This document shows, in pieces, positions 29,270 through 38,436 of a stretch of DNA of 64,000 nt. The first letter of the stretch is position 1; each line of letters starts with the position of its first letter. The stretch is from contig NZ_CP039635.1 in assembly GCF_004923295.1 (NCBI RefSeq), positions 640,501 through 704,500 of the forward strand, in the 5' to 3' direction. The position numbers and the translations under genes are program-made. The stretch is from Azospirillum sp. TSH100 (lineage in GTDB: Bacteria; Pseudomonadota; Alphaproteobacteria; Azospirillales; Azospirillaceae). The notes below the pieces were generated by a model, which saw only the letters and a program-made list of their open reading frames with translations, did not search any database and was not told the DNA's origin.

Positions 29270-29956
29270 TCATCGCAGTTGCGCCGCCAAGGCCGCGGCG
29301 CCCTTGTCGATGCCGGTCCTGGCTGCCGCCAGCGATCCGAAGCTCGATGGGATGTTGTAGGGATTGGGGTACTGCTTGGCGATGAAGGCATCCAGCAGCC
29401 GGTCCGATGGCGCATCGTAAATCTCGACCGCGTAGATCACCGAACCTGTCATCGTGCCCTCGCCGCCACGCACCGACTGCACCCCGTTGTAGAGGCCGCC
29501 GGCGATGTCGAAGCGCGACAGAGTCCCCAGCACCGGCGTCGTGGTGGCGGCGCCGGTCAGGGTCAGCCTGAGACGCAGGGTGTGCGGTGCTGGGGTTTGG
29601 ACGGTGCGGAAGCGGGGCGACAGCTCCGCGGTGAAGCTGCGCTGCATGTGGTCGGCGAGTGCCCTCTTGTCCTCCTCGGACATGTCGCCGAACTGCTGGT
29701 CGGCGCCGCGGTAGATCGCGACCGGATCGATGATGATCTGGTCATAGTCGCGCCAGTTCATCCCGGTGTTGTAGCGGAACGGAATCCGGCCGGTGTCATC
29801 CTGTGGATTAGGGGCGAGATAGGAGGAGGATTTGAGGCCGGCGTAGGCGACGGGATCGGGACTGGCGCAGGCGGCGACCAGTGCGCAGACGAAAGCGACG
29901 ACGGCCGCCGGAATGAGGCGTCGGCGTGCCCGTGACGCGGCGAGGATTTGAGGCAT
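29270..29956 (-). CDS. DUF3313-type lipoprotein
   Basis: The 228-aa predicted lipoprotein has a basic N-terminus, a hydrophobic helix and lipobox VAAC with Cys30 as the lipidated residue. The mature part (YDQIIIDPVAIYRG, HMQRSFTAELSPRF, LRLRLTLTGA, GSVIYAVEIYD) matches the DUF3313 pattern of outer-membrane-associated proteins. ATG at 29954-29956 follows AAGGA; a longer frame to 30022 would overlap pqiC. It is 28 nt after pqiC, so it likely belongs to the pqi operon. Function unknown; a cell-envelope role is inferred from context. Confidence 0.82.
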   Translation of the reverse strand: MPQILAASRARRRLIPAAVVAFVCALVAACASPDPVAYAGLKSSSYLAPNPQDDTGRIPFRYNTGMNWRDYDQIIIDPVAIYRGADQQFGDMSEEDKRALADHMQRSFTAELSPRFRTVQTPAPHTLRLRLTLTGAATTTPVLGTLSRFDIAGGLYNGVQSVRGGEGTMTGSVIYAVEIYDAPSDRLLDAFIAKQYPNPYNIPSSFGSLAAARTGIDKGAAALAAQLR

Positions 29957-29984
29957 GGAATTTGATCCTTTCCGAGGGTGGTGT

Positions 29985-30599
29985 TCAAGAAGCCGTAAGC
30001 GCGTCCGCGATACGGTCGGCAAGGCGCGCGAGAGCCCGGCTCAGCGCCAGGACGAGCGCATCCGGTCCGGGGCCGGCGGGACTGACGGTTTCCTCGACGC
30101 TCCGTTCAGCGGGAGGGCGTGGGGAATGGGGATGGCGCAGGACGAAATGCGCGGTTAGAACGGCGCGTCCGTCGGCGTCGGCCTCGAACCGGTCGATCCT
30201 GACCTCGACCAGGACAGCTGGAGCGCCGACTCCGTCGATGGCGCCGGTCGCGATGCCACTGACGGCATCGGTCACGGTGGCGGCGGGCAGCCGGTCGGCC
30301 AGGTTCCGTCGCAGCACGGCGGCAATCAGGTCGCCCGGCGCGGCTGCCCATTGCCCGCCGGTCGGAACCAACCGGGTGTCGCCGGCCAGTCTGAGAATGT
30401 CCGGGCGATCCAAGGCGCGCGCCACCGTCACGTCGCGCAGTTCGACCCGCGCCATGACGTCCGCACGCACGGGTCCGGCAAGCGGTACAGGACGGAACCA
30501 GTCCAGCCGGGCGGAGGTGCAACCGGCCAGCGACACCGCGAGCAGCCATCCCAGCAGGACGCGCCGGCCGGTGGCCCCGGGGAAATATCCGGCCGTCAT
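29985..30599 (-). CDS. pqiC: PqiC-like envelope lipoprotein (ABC-type transport auxiliary component)
   Basis: The 204-aa protein has the lipobox SLAGC with Cys27. PqiC/YmbA-family proteins are outer-membrane lipoproteins that work with the PqiB MCE tunnel in lipid movement across the envelope. The mature domain has RVELRDVTVARALDRPDIL and the C-terminal LSRALARLADRIADAL helix. Its ATG overlaps the pqiB stop by 4 nt. Confidence 0.83.
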   Translation of the reverse strand: MTAGYFPGATGRRVLLGWLLAVSLAGCTSARLDWFRPVPLAGPVRADVMARVELRDVTVARALDRPDILRLAGDTRLVPTGGQWAAAPGDLIAAVLRRNLADRLPAATVTDAVSGIATGAIDGVGAPAVLVEVRIDRFEADADGRAVLTAHFVLRHPHSPRPPAERSVEETVSPAGPGPDALVLALSRALARLADRIADALTAS

Positions 30600-32230
30600 G
30601 GCCCGCGCCCCTGGATCAGGGCCTCGGGGTGGCTCTCCAGCAGTTCGGCGAGCCGGCGCAAGGCCTTGGCGGCCTCGGCAGCCTGCCGCACACCCTGCTC
30701 AGTCTGCCGCCGGAACGACGACTCCGCGCCATAGCCTTCCTCCAGAGAGCGTGCCAATGTCTGCACGGCGTTCAGGGATTGGGCGCCGGCCCGCATCAGT
30801 TGCGGCAACTGCGCCATGGCCGGTCCCAGCCCGTTGTCCGCCTTGCGCAGAAGGGTCCGGGCACTGCCGGCCAGCCCGTCGATGGCGGCGAGGGCCGAAA
30901 CCAGTCGGGTGCCGATCGCCTCCAGCGGGAGGGCATCGATCCGGCCCGCCACCGCGCTGAGTGCGGCAATCGGATCGCTTCCCGTGCCGGGGAGCGACGG
31001 CAGCAGGATCGCGCCGCTGCCCTCCACCGCCTGTGCGATCGCCGCCGGCCCGTCCGGCTCCGGAGCATCGTTCCAGTGTTCGATCGACAGATGCTTCGCG
31101 CCCGTCAACAGATTGCCGGTCCGCAGCGCGATCCGATAGCGCTCCCCAGCCCGGCCGGACAGCAGGCGCTCTGCCTCGGACCGGGTGCTGCCGCTCCCAA
31201 GGAGGCGGTCCGGCTCCACCGTCAGGTGAACGGCCACGCGAAACCGCCGGGTCCTGGCGTCGTGGACCAGGCCTACGGCGGTGACAGTGCCGACCCGCAG
31301 GCCCTGAAGATCGACGGGAGAGCCGACGCCAAGACCATCGATGGCCTCATCGAAATAGGTGAGGATCTCCACCCGGCCGGCGGTATCGGCCGCCGCAGCC
31401 ACGCTTCGGTCCGCAAGCAGCGGGAATGCCGCACCCGACGGCGCCGCCGGTCCTCCCAGCTTGTCCGGCGGGGTTTCGAAGGCGATGCCGCCACCCAGGG
31501 CCGCCCGCAGACTTTCCAGTTCCAGAGTCAGACCGGTCGAGCCAAGATCGAGGCGGATGCCGCTGCTGTTCCAGAAGCGGGTCTCGGCCCGGACATAGCC
31601 GTCATAGGGGGCACGGATGAAGATCCGGAGCGTGATCGGGCCATCCGCGACCGGCGGATCGACATCCAGCACGGAACCGACCGGCTGATCGCGAAAGCTC
31701 ACGGTCGATCCGGCCGACAGCGGCCCCAACCTTTCGGTTTGCAGAAGATAGACGGAGCCATGTTCCCCGGCGCGGATATCGGGAGGCTGATCGAGGCCGG
31801 TGAAGCGGGTTTCCGGCTGCGTTTTGGCCATCCCGGCCGGGTCGAACTCGATGTATGGGCCGGTCAGCAAGGTTTCGAAGCCCGACAGCGCCTCGGCGCC
31901 GAGCCGGGGCTGCACGATCCAGAATCGGGCGCCTTCCGTCAGCCAGCCGGCAAAGGTGCCGTCGATCCTCGCGGTGATGCGCAGGTGCGAGCGGTCCTCG
32001 GCCAACCGCACCGCCTCCACACTGCCGATCTGGGCCGAGCGATAGCGGATCTGGGTCTGGCCGGCGACAATGCCCGAGGCGCTCCGGAAGTCGATGGTGA
32101 TGGCTGTTCCCCGCTGACGCCATGCCTGGTAACCGACCACCACCGAGAGGGTGGCCGCCAGCACCGGCACCAGCCAGACCCAGGAGAGCGTTCGCCGGCG
32201 TCGTCCGGAGGTGTGGGACCTCAAGGTCAT
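30596..32230 (-). CDS. pqiB: PqiB-like MCE-domain protein
   Basis: The 544-aa protein (E. coli PqiB is almost the same length) is anchored by one N-terminal helix (WVWLVPVLAATLSVVVGYQAW, residues ~15-37). It then carries repeated MCE/MlaD domains (ITIDFRSASGIVAGQTQIRYRS; VYLLQTERLGPLSAGSTVSF; a third beginning near LTYFDEAIDGLGVGSPVDLQ) and a C-terminal helical segment that in PqiB forms a needle through the periplasm. ATG at 32230 shares a base with the pqiA stop and has GGGAGG upstream. Confidence 0.88.
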   Translation of the reverse strand: MTLRSHTSGRRRRTLSWVWLVPVLAATLSVVVGYQAWRQRGTAITIDFRSASGIVAGQTQIRYRSAQIGSVEAVRLAEDRSHLRITARIDGTFAGWLTEGARFWIVQPRLGAEALSGFETLLTGPYIEFDPAGMAKTQPETRFTGLDQPPDIRAGEHGSVYLLQTERLGPLSAGSTVSFRDQPVGSVLDVDPPVADGPITLRIFIRAPYDGYVRAETRFWNSSGIRLDLGSTGLTLELESLRAALGGGIAFETPPDKLGGPAAPSGAAFPLLADRSVAAAADTAGRVEILTYFDEAIDGLGVGSPVDLQGLRVGTVTAVGLVHDARTRRFRVAVHLTVEPDRLLGSGSTRSEAERLLSGRAGERYRIALRTGNLLTGAKHLSIEHWNDAPEPDGPAAIAQAVEGSGAILLPSLPGTGSDPIAALSAVAGRIDALPLEAIGTRLVSALAAIDGLAGSARTLLRKADNGLGPAMAQLPQLMRAGAQSLNAVQTLARSLEEGYGAESSFRRQTEQGVRQAAEAAKALRRLAELLESHPEALIQGRGP

Positions 32231-33582
32231 CACCGCCTCCCACAGGACGGGACGGCCGCCGGGCAGGTGCCGGCATCCCACAGCAGCCGCGGATCGAATG
32301 CCCTGGCGGCCAGCATGGTCAGGACGACCACCGCTCCGAAGAAGATACCGCCGGGACCGGCGACGACCGAGGCGGCGGCATCGAACCGAAGCAGCGCGAT
32401 CAGCACGGCCACGATGAAGACGTCGATCATTGACCAGCGACCCAGCGCCTCGATCAGGCTGTAGAGACGTGTGTAGATCCAGGCCCGGTCGCCGGACGGC
32501 CTGCTCACATGCAGAAGCATCGCCGACAGGCCGGCAAGCTTCAGCAGCGGAAACAGGACACTTGTCACGAAGACGATCACCGCCAGCGGCCAGAAGCCGT
32601 TCTCGGCGAAGGCTGCGACACCGCCCATGATCGTGTGGGATTCAGCGTGACCCAGCCGGATCAGCGTCATCACCGGCAGCAGATTGGCCGGCACATAGGC
32701 GATGGCGGCCGCCGTCACCAGGGCCCAGCTTCGCGCCACGCTGTCGGGTTTGCGCGACCGCAGCGGGGTTCCGCAGCGCGGGCAGGGTGCGCCGGGCGGC
32801 AGGAACGCCGACCGGCGGCAGCACGGGCAGCTTTGCGGGGGGGAGCCGGCCAGGAAAGGCGCCGGGTCTTCCGCAGCGTTGAGCGCATGCCAGATCGACT
32901 GCGGTTCGAACAGGGCATCGGCAACCAGGGTCGTCACCACGAAGGCGAAGAGGCCATAGGCCGCCGGCCCGACCTGAACGTCCGCCATGGTCGTGAGCCG
33001 GACATAGGCCACGATCCCGCCGACCAGGAAGATTTCGGGCATGCACCAGGCGCCGAGCCGATCGTGCCAGCGAAGCAGCGCCGCCATGCGGGGCGCCATC
33101 CGCTGCGGGGATCGGAACATGAGAAGGCCCGACAGCATCGCGATCCGCAGAGTCAGACGCAGCAGCGGCGCCATCACCACCGTCGCGACCAGCAGCAGGG
33201 CGAGCGGGGCGGCACCGTCCTCCAGGAAGAAGCGGGCACCGGACAGCGGGGTACTGTCCCTGTAGCGTCCAAGCAGCCGGATTGAGAGGAGCGGCGACGC
33301 AAGGGTAACGACGCCGAGGAGCCAGGCGCCGATGGACAGCGCCAGGGGCGTCGCAAGCGGTTCGTCATGATCCCGCCTGAGCAACTCGCCGCAACGCGAA
33401 CAATGATGGCGGCGGCCCGGCTCCGGCGAAGGCAGCAGAACCGGTTGGCCGCAGGAATCGCAGATCTCTAGGCAGTCACCGTCGGCGTAGCCGGGAGCGG
33501 CGAAGTCAGGGGCGCCCCTGGAGTGGATCGGGGAACCCGTAGGGGTTCCGCCGCTCGAGGGCATCTGCATGTCGGCGGCCAT
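32230..33582 (-). CDS. pqiA: PqiA-like inner-membrane protein
   Basis: The 450-aa protein has two tandem PqiA domains, each preceded by paired CxxC motifs: Cys41/44 with Cys61/64, and a CPCC…CPRC set near residues 250-275. These are rubredoxin-like metal sites. About eight membrane helices follow (e.g. LALSIGAWLLGVVTLASPLL and SWALVTAAAIAYVPANLLPV). It partners PqiB in lipid transport and is linked to paraquat or membrane stress in enterobacteria. First gene of a pqiABC-DUF3313 operon; AGGACAGG precedes the ATG. Confidence 0.88.
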   Translation of the reverse strand: MAADMQMPSSGGTPTGSPIHSRGAPDFAAPGYADGDCLEICDSCGQPVLLPSPEPGRRHHCSRCGELLRRDHDEPLATPLALSIGAWLLGVVTLASPLLSIRLLGRYRDSTPLSGARFFLEDGAAPLALLLVATVVMAPLLRLTLRIAMLSGLLMFRSPQRMAPRMAALLRWHDRLGAWCMPEIFLVGGIVAYVRLTTMADVQVGPAAYGLFAFVVTTLVADALFEPQSIWHALNAAEDPAPFLAGSPPQSCPCCRRSAFLPPGAPCPRCGTPLRSRKPDSVARSWALVTAAAIAYVPANLLPVMTLIRLGHAESHTIMGGVAAFAENGFWPLAVIVFVTSVLFPLLKLAGLSAMLLHVSRPSGDRAWIYTRLYSLIEALGRWSMIDVFIVAVLIALLRFDAAASVVAGPGGIFFGAVVVLTMLAARAFDPRLLWDAGTCPAAVPSCGRR

Positions 33583-33949
33583 GGCCTGTCCTGCGCTGAT
33601 GACGACGTTGTCACGCTATCACCAAGCGCCGATCGCTGTAAACCGTCTAGACGGTATGTTTTTATTTTTGTGCGCAGGCCTGCAAGATGGTGGCCCCCCG
33701 TGGATTGAAGCAATGTTGAGGAATGAAGTCCTGCAGATTGTAATAAGCCGGCGGATGTCGGCAAACGATCGTGCTTTCATGCTCGCCTTTCGCCGAGGCC
33801 ATCGGCCCGGTGATGGCGACGCGCAGGTTCTCCACGATCTCGGGACTCAGCGAGGGCAGGAAAGCGAAGGGAATGGCCACCGCGGTAGCGGATGGAAGAG
33901 TGGCGGTTTTCGCCATTGTCAGAACTGGCGGCAGTTCAAGGCCGACCAT
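33583..33949. other. Region without a recognisable gene upstream of pqiA
   Basis: About 370 bp, with an AT-rich stretch (ATGTTTTTATTTTTGTG) at 33655-33671 that may belong to the pqi promoter. An open minus-strand frame through it shows no family I recognise. It borders a block of pseudogenes and may be decayed coding sequence. Confidence 0.4.
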
Positions 33950-34503
33950 CGGGCGTTCCCGGCTCGCCGCCGACACGCTGATCATCGTCCACCCCCGCCA
34001 CGGCTTGCAGATCGCGCCGATCGACTTGGCCCGCGAACGCCTGCTGCTGAAGCTCCGCCGCGACATCGAGCGCTTCCTCATCCGTCTGGCCACCGAGCGT
34101 TCAAGCCTTACCCCATCGCAACCATATGCTGCATATGGAGCGCGTACTGCGCGAAAGGCGCGCCACCATCACGTTGGCGGAATTCAGCACGCTGGACCGA
34201 CGGATCGACCAGTTGATCCTGACGGCGGCGGGAGAACCCTTCCTGGAGCATACGCTCCGCCCGCTTCAGACCCTGTTTCGGCGGATCGGCTTCATCCATC
34301 ACACCCACATGGTGGGGCAGACGAACCTCGACGGGACAATCGGTCATCATCTGGCGGTTCTGAACGCCGTAGCGAATCGCCACCCCGACAGGGCGGTCAC
34401 CGCCTCGGATGCGCTGATGGATTTCATCGATGGTATGTTCGCTGCGATGGAAACCGGTATCGCCCCCTCCCTGCTGGGTTGCAGCATTGAGTCGTTGCTC
34501 TGA
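33950..34503 (+). pseudogene. GntR/FCD-type regulator fragment (frameshifted, N-terminus missing)
   Basis: A frame carrying LIIVHPRHGLQIAPIDLARE and LLLKLRRDIERFLIRLATER (linker and first FCD helix) continues one base out of phase from about 34105 as [40 protein letters not shown] and [20 protein letters not shown]. That is a FadR-type FCD ligand domain. The winged helix-turn-helix is not recognisable upstream. The frameshift plus missing DNA-binding domain make it a pseudogene. Its stop lies within 10 bp of an opposing truncated gene, so a deletion probably joined them. Confidence 0.75.
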
Positions 34504-34507
34504 GGAG

Positions 34508-34669
34508 ATGGTGCCGTCGATATGCACCGTGCAGGCGCCGCACTGTGCGACGCCGCAGCCGTATTTCGTCCCCGTCAGGCCGACATGCTCGCGAATGACC
34601 CAGAGCAGCGGCGTGTCCTCCTCGACATCGACCTCCACCAGCCTGCCATTGACCGTGAGTCTCGCCATC
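34508..34669 (-). pseudogene. Truncated 2Fe-2S subunit of an isoquinoline 1-oxidoreductase/xanthine dehydrogenase-type enzyme
   Basis: From ATG 34669 (GGGAGAAG upstream) the frame reads [20 protein letters not shown], then [20 protein letters not shown] and [13 protein letters not shown], the N-terminal ferredoxin domain with three of its four cysteines (C-x4-C-x2-C). Homology stops after ~53 of the expected ~150 residues, where the frame enters sequence antisense to the GntR fragment. The partner molybdopterin subunit is absent. Confidence 0.82.
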
Positions 34670-34762
34670 ACTTCTCCCTGAGGGGTTGCATCGTCAAAAT
34701 GGAACGGCCCGAACACACGCCGTTCCGGGCGGCGGTGAAATCGGATCGCTGGACAGGGGTGG

Positions 34763-35161
34763 ATCAAGGCCGTCCTGCGCCGCAGCCGCAGCCGCAGCCG
34801 CAGCCTGCCCACCGAACCGGCCCACCGGCGTGGCGCCAGCCCGCGCGTGGAGTTCGACGGCTGGGTGCTGGACATGGGGCGGCGGGAGTTGACGGGCGCC
34901 GATGGCGTGGCGGTCTCGCTCAGCACGTCGGAGTTCCTGCTGCTGGAGGCGTTCGTGCGGCGCCCCGGCCTCGTGCTCTCCCGCGAGCAGCTGCTCGACC
35001 TGACCAAGGGCAGGGCCGCCGACGCCTTCGACCGCAGCATCGACAATCAGGTCAGCCGTCTCCGCCGCAAGGTGGAAACCGATCCGCGAAACCCGGCCCT
35101 GATCAAGACGGTCTGGGGCAGCGGCTATTCCTTCGCCGCCGACGTGAGGGATCTGCCGTGA
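34763..35161 (+). pseudogene. OmpR/PhoB-type response regulator, receiver domain lost
   Basis: Only the end of the receiver (IKAVLRR) remains, then an RSRSRSRS linker from a hexanucleotide repeat, then an intact winged-helix domain ([61 protein letters not shown]). A GTG at 34847 could start a stand-alone DNA-binding domain, but the phospho-acceptor Asp is gone. The stop overlaps the following kinase gene as GTGA, the usual coupling of such pairs. Confidence 0.8.
34781..34804. repeat. Tandem hexanucleotide (CGCAGC)x4
   Basis: Four perfect copies of CGCAGC encode the Arg-Ser linker of the truncated response regulator. Such repeats expand and contract by slippage. Confidence 0.9.
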
Positions 35162-36048
35162 CCGGCCTGCTCCGCCGCCTCGTGCCGCGGACCCTGTTCA
35201 CCCAGATGGTCCTGCTGCTTACCGCCGCCGCCGTCGTGGGAAAGCTGGGAAGCTGGGTCGTCTATCTGGACGAGCGCGCCCTGGCGATCCAGCAGCCGCG
35301 GCTGGACGACACCATCGCCAAGACCGCCGCGACCATCCGGCTGGTCGCGGCGACGCCTGCCGCCCTTCACGACGATGTTCTGGAAGCGTCCGGCAGCGCC
35401 GAATTCCGCTTCTGGTGGGATCGCAAGGAACTGGCCGCCTATGTCCACCAGACGGAGGAAACCCTTGCGGCGCGCGCCCGGCTCAGCGCCATGGTCGGGA
35501 CGTCGTTCCGAGGTCCGGGTCCAGATCATGCGGCCTACCACGCCGAACTGCTCGACAACGGCGAGACGAAGCAGAGAATGCTGCAAAATGTCGAGGAGTT
35601 GCGGCTGACCGCCGAAGCCATCCTGAGCTTCGCCCGCGAGGAGGGTGGGGAGGAGGCTCGGGCCATGGATCTCGTCTCGCTGGTCGAGAGCGTCTGCGAT
35701 GACATGGCCGATGGCGGCGCGGCGGCCGTGTCGGTGGCTCCAGCCGGTGCGGAGGTTCGTGTGGTGGTCGACGACCGCGGGCCGGGCATTGCGCCGGTGG
35801 ATTTGGAACGGGTCTTCGAGCCGTTCGTACGCCTCGAACGGTCACGGAACCGCTCCACCGGGGGCGTTGGCCTGGGCCTGTCCATCGCCCGTTCCATCGC
35901 CCGGGGGCATGGGGGAGACATTGTCCTGGAGAACCGGCCGGATGGCGGGCTGCGTGCAACCCTCACCCTGCCGGCCATGCACAGCGTGGGCGACCGGCCG
36001 GCCGGATTTGGAGGGGCATTTGGAGAGGTTCAGCCGATGACGGGCTGA
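35158..36048 (+). pseudogene. Sensor histidine kinase with internal deletions (no H-box)
   Basis: The open frame encodes 296 aa from a GTG at 35158. It has an N-terminal helix (QMVLLLTAAAVVGKLGSWVV) and a degraded sensor part. It then jumps from LSAMVGTSFRGPGPDHAAYH to LLDNGETKQRMLQNVEELRL and AILSFAREE, so HAMP, the phosphorylatable His motif (xHDLRTPL) and its surroundings are missing. The N-box is also lost: VCDDMADGGAAAVSVAPAG runs straight into VRVVVDDRGPGIAP (G1), followed by GGVGLGLSIARSIA (G2). The deletions are in frame, so the gene stays open, but it cannot be a normal kinase. Confidence 0.8.
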
Positions 36049-36098
36049 GCATCACTCCGGCGTCGGGAACGGCTCCGGACGGATGCTCTGAACCGGCG

Positions 36099-37238
36099 TC
36101 ATTGCCCGGCAGCCGACGGGCCGTTTCGCCATCCTTCGGCAAGCTGCATGTTTTCCGCCACGATCCGGCAGTTCTTCACGCCTTTCTCCTGGCAGACCGT
36201 CAGTGCATGCTGGCGTGCATCCTCGATCGACTGGGCGCCGTAGAACCAGAAAAAGCCGTCGCCGCCATCGCCCATCGCGGCGGCTTTCTCGGTGGCGCTC
36301 TTCAGGTAGCGCTGCGCGCTGGAGCGATCTGCGGCCGGCAGGACGGAAAGGAGCGGCGCCAGTGCCTCGTTGCTCATCGCCGGCAGATGGTTGCGCCGCA
36401 GGAAATCATCGATCCTGGGGTTGAGCAGCACACTGGCTTCCTGCTTGTACAGGGTATGGCCATCCTTTTCGAAGGGCGGCAACCCTACGAATTCGACGTT
36501 TCCGCCTTCAGACCGGTATCCGCTCAACAGTCTCTGCGCCAGATCGGGACCGAAATAAGGGTCGTTGGCGGCGTAGATCCAGAGTGTCGGTGTCGGGTTG
36601 TCACGGCCGAAGCCGGAGAAATTCCGCACAAGGTCGTCCTGATACAAGGAGCAATTGCTCTCGGCGACGCCGACCTTCGTGTAGTGGTACACGCCGCCGG
36701 AGATGTTGACCGCCGCCGTCAGGGGCCTGTCCTTTCGTCCGGCGAGGTCGAGCATGGAAGCGCCGCCGATCGACACCCCGACGCCCAACGTCGTCGACGG
36801 GTCGACGTCGCTGCGGTTGCGCAAAGCCGCGAGAGCGGCGGCGAGTTCGTCTCCATGGGCATCGAGGAACAGGGAAACATTCGGCTGCGCGCAATCACCG
36901 GCTTTGTTCATGAAGGTTCCGGTCGAGCGGCCATAGCCGGGCCAGACGACCGACGCCGCGATCCAGCCACGATGGGCGAAATCATGAGCCATCTGCGCCA
37001 GCCAATCCGGGTGCATCTCGGATGGAGAGGCTCCCGCCGAGCCATTGACGATCAGCACCAAGGGAAATCTGTCGCCGGCAACCGGGCGGACCACCAGCGT
37101 TTCAAGCTGTTCCGCAACGGAACCGACCTGGATCGGCAGTTGGAGGCGTTCTTCCTTGACTGTATCGCCGGCAGCGCACTGTTCGGCAATTAAAGAAAAT
37201 CCGATGCATGCTGCAAAAAAGAATTTCCAGGCCTTCAT
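36099..37238 (-). CDS. Secreted alpha/beta hydrolase
   Basis: The 379-aa protein has an N-terminal signal peptide (MKAWKFFFAACIGFSLIAEQ). A nucleophile elbow GVSIGGAS (Ser156), Asp226 (YAANDPYF) and His261 (KDGHTLYK) make a plausible dienelactone-hydrolase-like triad. The ~80 C-terminal residues (GFFWFYGAQSIEDARQHALT, GVKNCRIVAENMQLAEGW) form a separate small domain of unknown role. ATG 37238 has GGAGAGG upstream; an in-frame ATG at 37253 is possible. Convergent with the decayed kinase and not obviously in an operon. Substrate unknown. Confidence 0.78.
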   Translation of the reverse strand: MKAWKFFFAACIGFSLIAEQCAAGDTVKEERLQLPIQVGSVAEQLETLVVRPVAGDRFPLVLIVNGSAGASPSEMHPDWLAQMAHDFAHRGWIAASVVWPGYGRSTGTFMNKAGDCAQPNVSLFLDAHGDELAAALAALRNRSDVDPSTTLGVGVSIGGASMLDLAGRKDRPLTAAVNISGGVYHYTKVGVAESNCSLYQDDLVRNFSGFGRDNPTPTLWIYAANDPYFGPDLAQRLLSGYRSEGGNVEFVGLPPFEKDGHTLYKQEASVLLNPRIDDFLRRNHLPAMSNEALAPLLSVLPAADRSSAQRYLKSATEKAAAMGDGGDGFFWFYGAQSIEDARQHALTVCQEKGVKNCRIVAENMQLAEGWRNGPSAAGQ

Positions 37239-37613
37239 CTCCCGCCTCTCCATCAAAATCCAGCCTGTGTCTCAGCGCGATTGGCTGCGGCGATACTTTA
37301 GCCGGGAATTATGATGAATTCCTGGCGCTATCGTTACAGAACTATGGCGGATTGTGCAAAACTCCTGCACCGATTGGTTGGATGCTAGCAACGGAAGAAC
37401 ATGGACAAGATAAACGGGGGCACCGATCAGGCAACGTGAAGAGGATAATCTCAAGGAATTTCTGGTGGTCACTTGCTTCCGCGTCGGTGGGGACAATCAC
37501 CCGCTGCGAGATCCTGGCGATGCTCCGCCAAGGGCAGGTCGCCGTGCGTCCCACCGACAACCCGCCCCACTCTGACCGCTCCTGTCCGCCGATGCCCCAA
37601 TCGGCGAGGCCGC
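37239..37613. other. Intergenic region, lower GC, no gene seen
   Basis: 375 bp between the secreted hydrolase and the GntR gene, less GC-rich than average. It holds a small inverted repeat GGAATT-ATGATG-AATTCC near 37307-37324 and nothing else that I recognise. Confidence 0.5.
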
Positions 37614-38417
37614 TCACACGGTCGCGGCCTTGGAGCGCCGCTTGCGAACCGGCTTCCCGGACTCCGCATCACCGTCCACCGGAGCGGTGTCGGTGTTGCC
37701 GTCACGGCGGTAATGCTCGTAGGACTTGTCGATATGCTGCTTCATCAGCTTTTCGGCTTCGTCGGGCTTGCCGCTCTCGATGGCCGCGATGATCGCGTCA
37801 TGCTCGTTGGCGGCGGCATGCATGCGCCCGTCCTTGTAGGTGGCGTGCTGGTGCGAGAAGCGGAGCACGTCCGGCCCCATCAGGGCGATCAGCGACCGGA
37901 GAAGGTTGTTGTTGGTCGCTTCGGCCACCTTCAGGTGGAACAGGAGATCCTCCTCAAGCGTGTAGGCGTTGGCCTCGGCCTGCTCGCGCATCCGCTGCTG
38001 GGCCTTGCGGATTTCGGCGATCTGGGCGCCATGGGCGCGTTCGGTCGCCAGCCGGGCGGACAATGCCTCCAGCGCGCCGCGGACCTCGATCAGCATCTCC
38101 GGGCTGGTGTCGCCAGCGTTCAGGATGTTGCTGATGAGGCCGATCAGCACATGCTCGCTGAGATTTTCCACCACCGTCCCGCTCTGCGGCGATGTGCGGA
38201 CGATCCCGAAGAACTCCAGGCGGCGCAATGCCTCCCGGACCGTGCCGCGGCTGACGTCGAAACGCTCCGCGAGCACCCGTTCGGCCGGCAGCTTCTGGCC
38301 GGCCTTGATGATCCGGCGGGCGATCAGGTCGCTGATCTGCTCGATGATGATGTCGGGCGGCCGCCGGATCTTGATCTTCTGAAAGTGGCGGGAGACGTCG
38401 AAATCAGGATCATCCAT
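37614..38417 (-). CDS. GntR-family (FadR/FCD subfamily) transcriptional regulator
   Basis: The 267-aa protein has a winged helix-turn-helix at residues ~20-85 (LPAERVLAERFDVSRGTVRE, ALRRLEFFGIV) and a helical FCD ligand domain (~105-240) that in this family binds sugar acids or other carboxylates, often through a metal site. The C-terminus is basic and low-complexity (GKPVRKRRSKAATV). It sits downstream of the sugar-acid genes on the same strand and is separated from them by a strong hairpin. Its own upstream region carries a motif also found before the two neighbouring operons, suggesting autoregulation and local control. Confidence 0.92.
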   Translation of the reverse strand: MDDPDFDVSRHFQKIKIRRPPDIIIEQISDLIARRIIKAGQKLPAERVLAERFDVSRGTVREALRRLEFFGIVRTSPQSGTVVENLSEHVLIGLISNILNAGDTSPEMLIEVRGALEALSARLATERAHGAQIAEIRKAQQRMREQAEANAYTLEEDLLFHLKVAEATNNNLLRSLIALMGPDVLRFSHQHATYKDGRMHAAANEHDAIIAAIESGKPDEAEKLMKQHIDKSYEHYRRDGNTDTAPVDGDAESGKPVRKRRSKAATV

Positions 38418-38436
38418 GCCGCTCTCCGATCACCGA

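Noticed and set aside
30629..32464. 611-codon plus-strand frame opposite pqiB
   Set aside because: Shadow frame; the minus-strand product is a clear MCE-domain protein with coupled neighbours.
33662..34093. Minus-strand frame of 143 codons upstream of pqiA
   Set aside because: No recognisable family; it overlaps the GntR fragment on the other strand. Possibly decayed sequence, not supportable as a gene.
34522..36048. A single 508-aa open frame covering the response regulator region and kinase
   Set aside because: The upstream part is a different frame from the winged-helix domain and has no homology; the kinase starts at the GTG overlapping the regulator stop.
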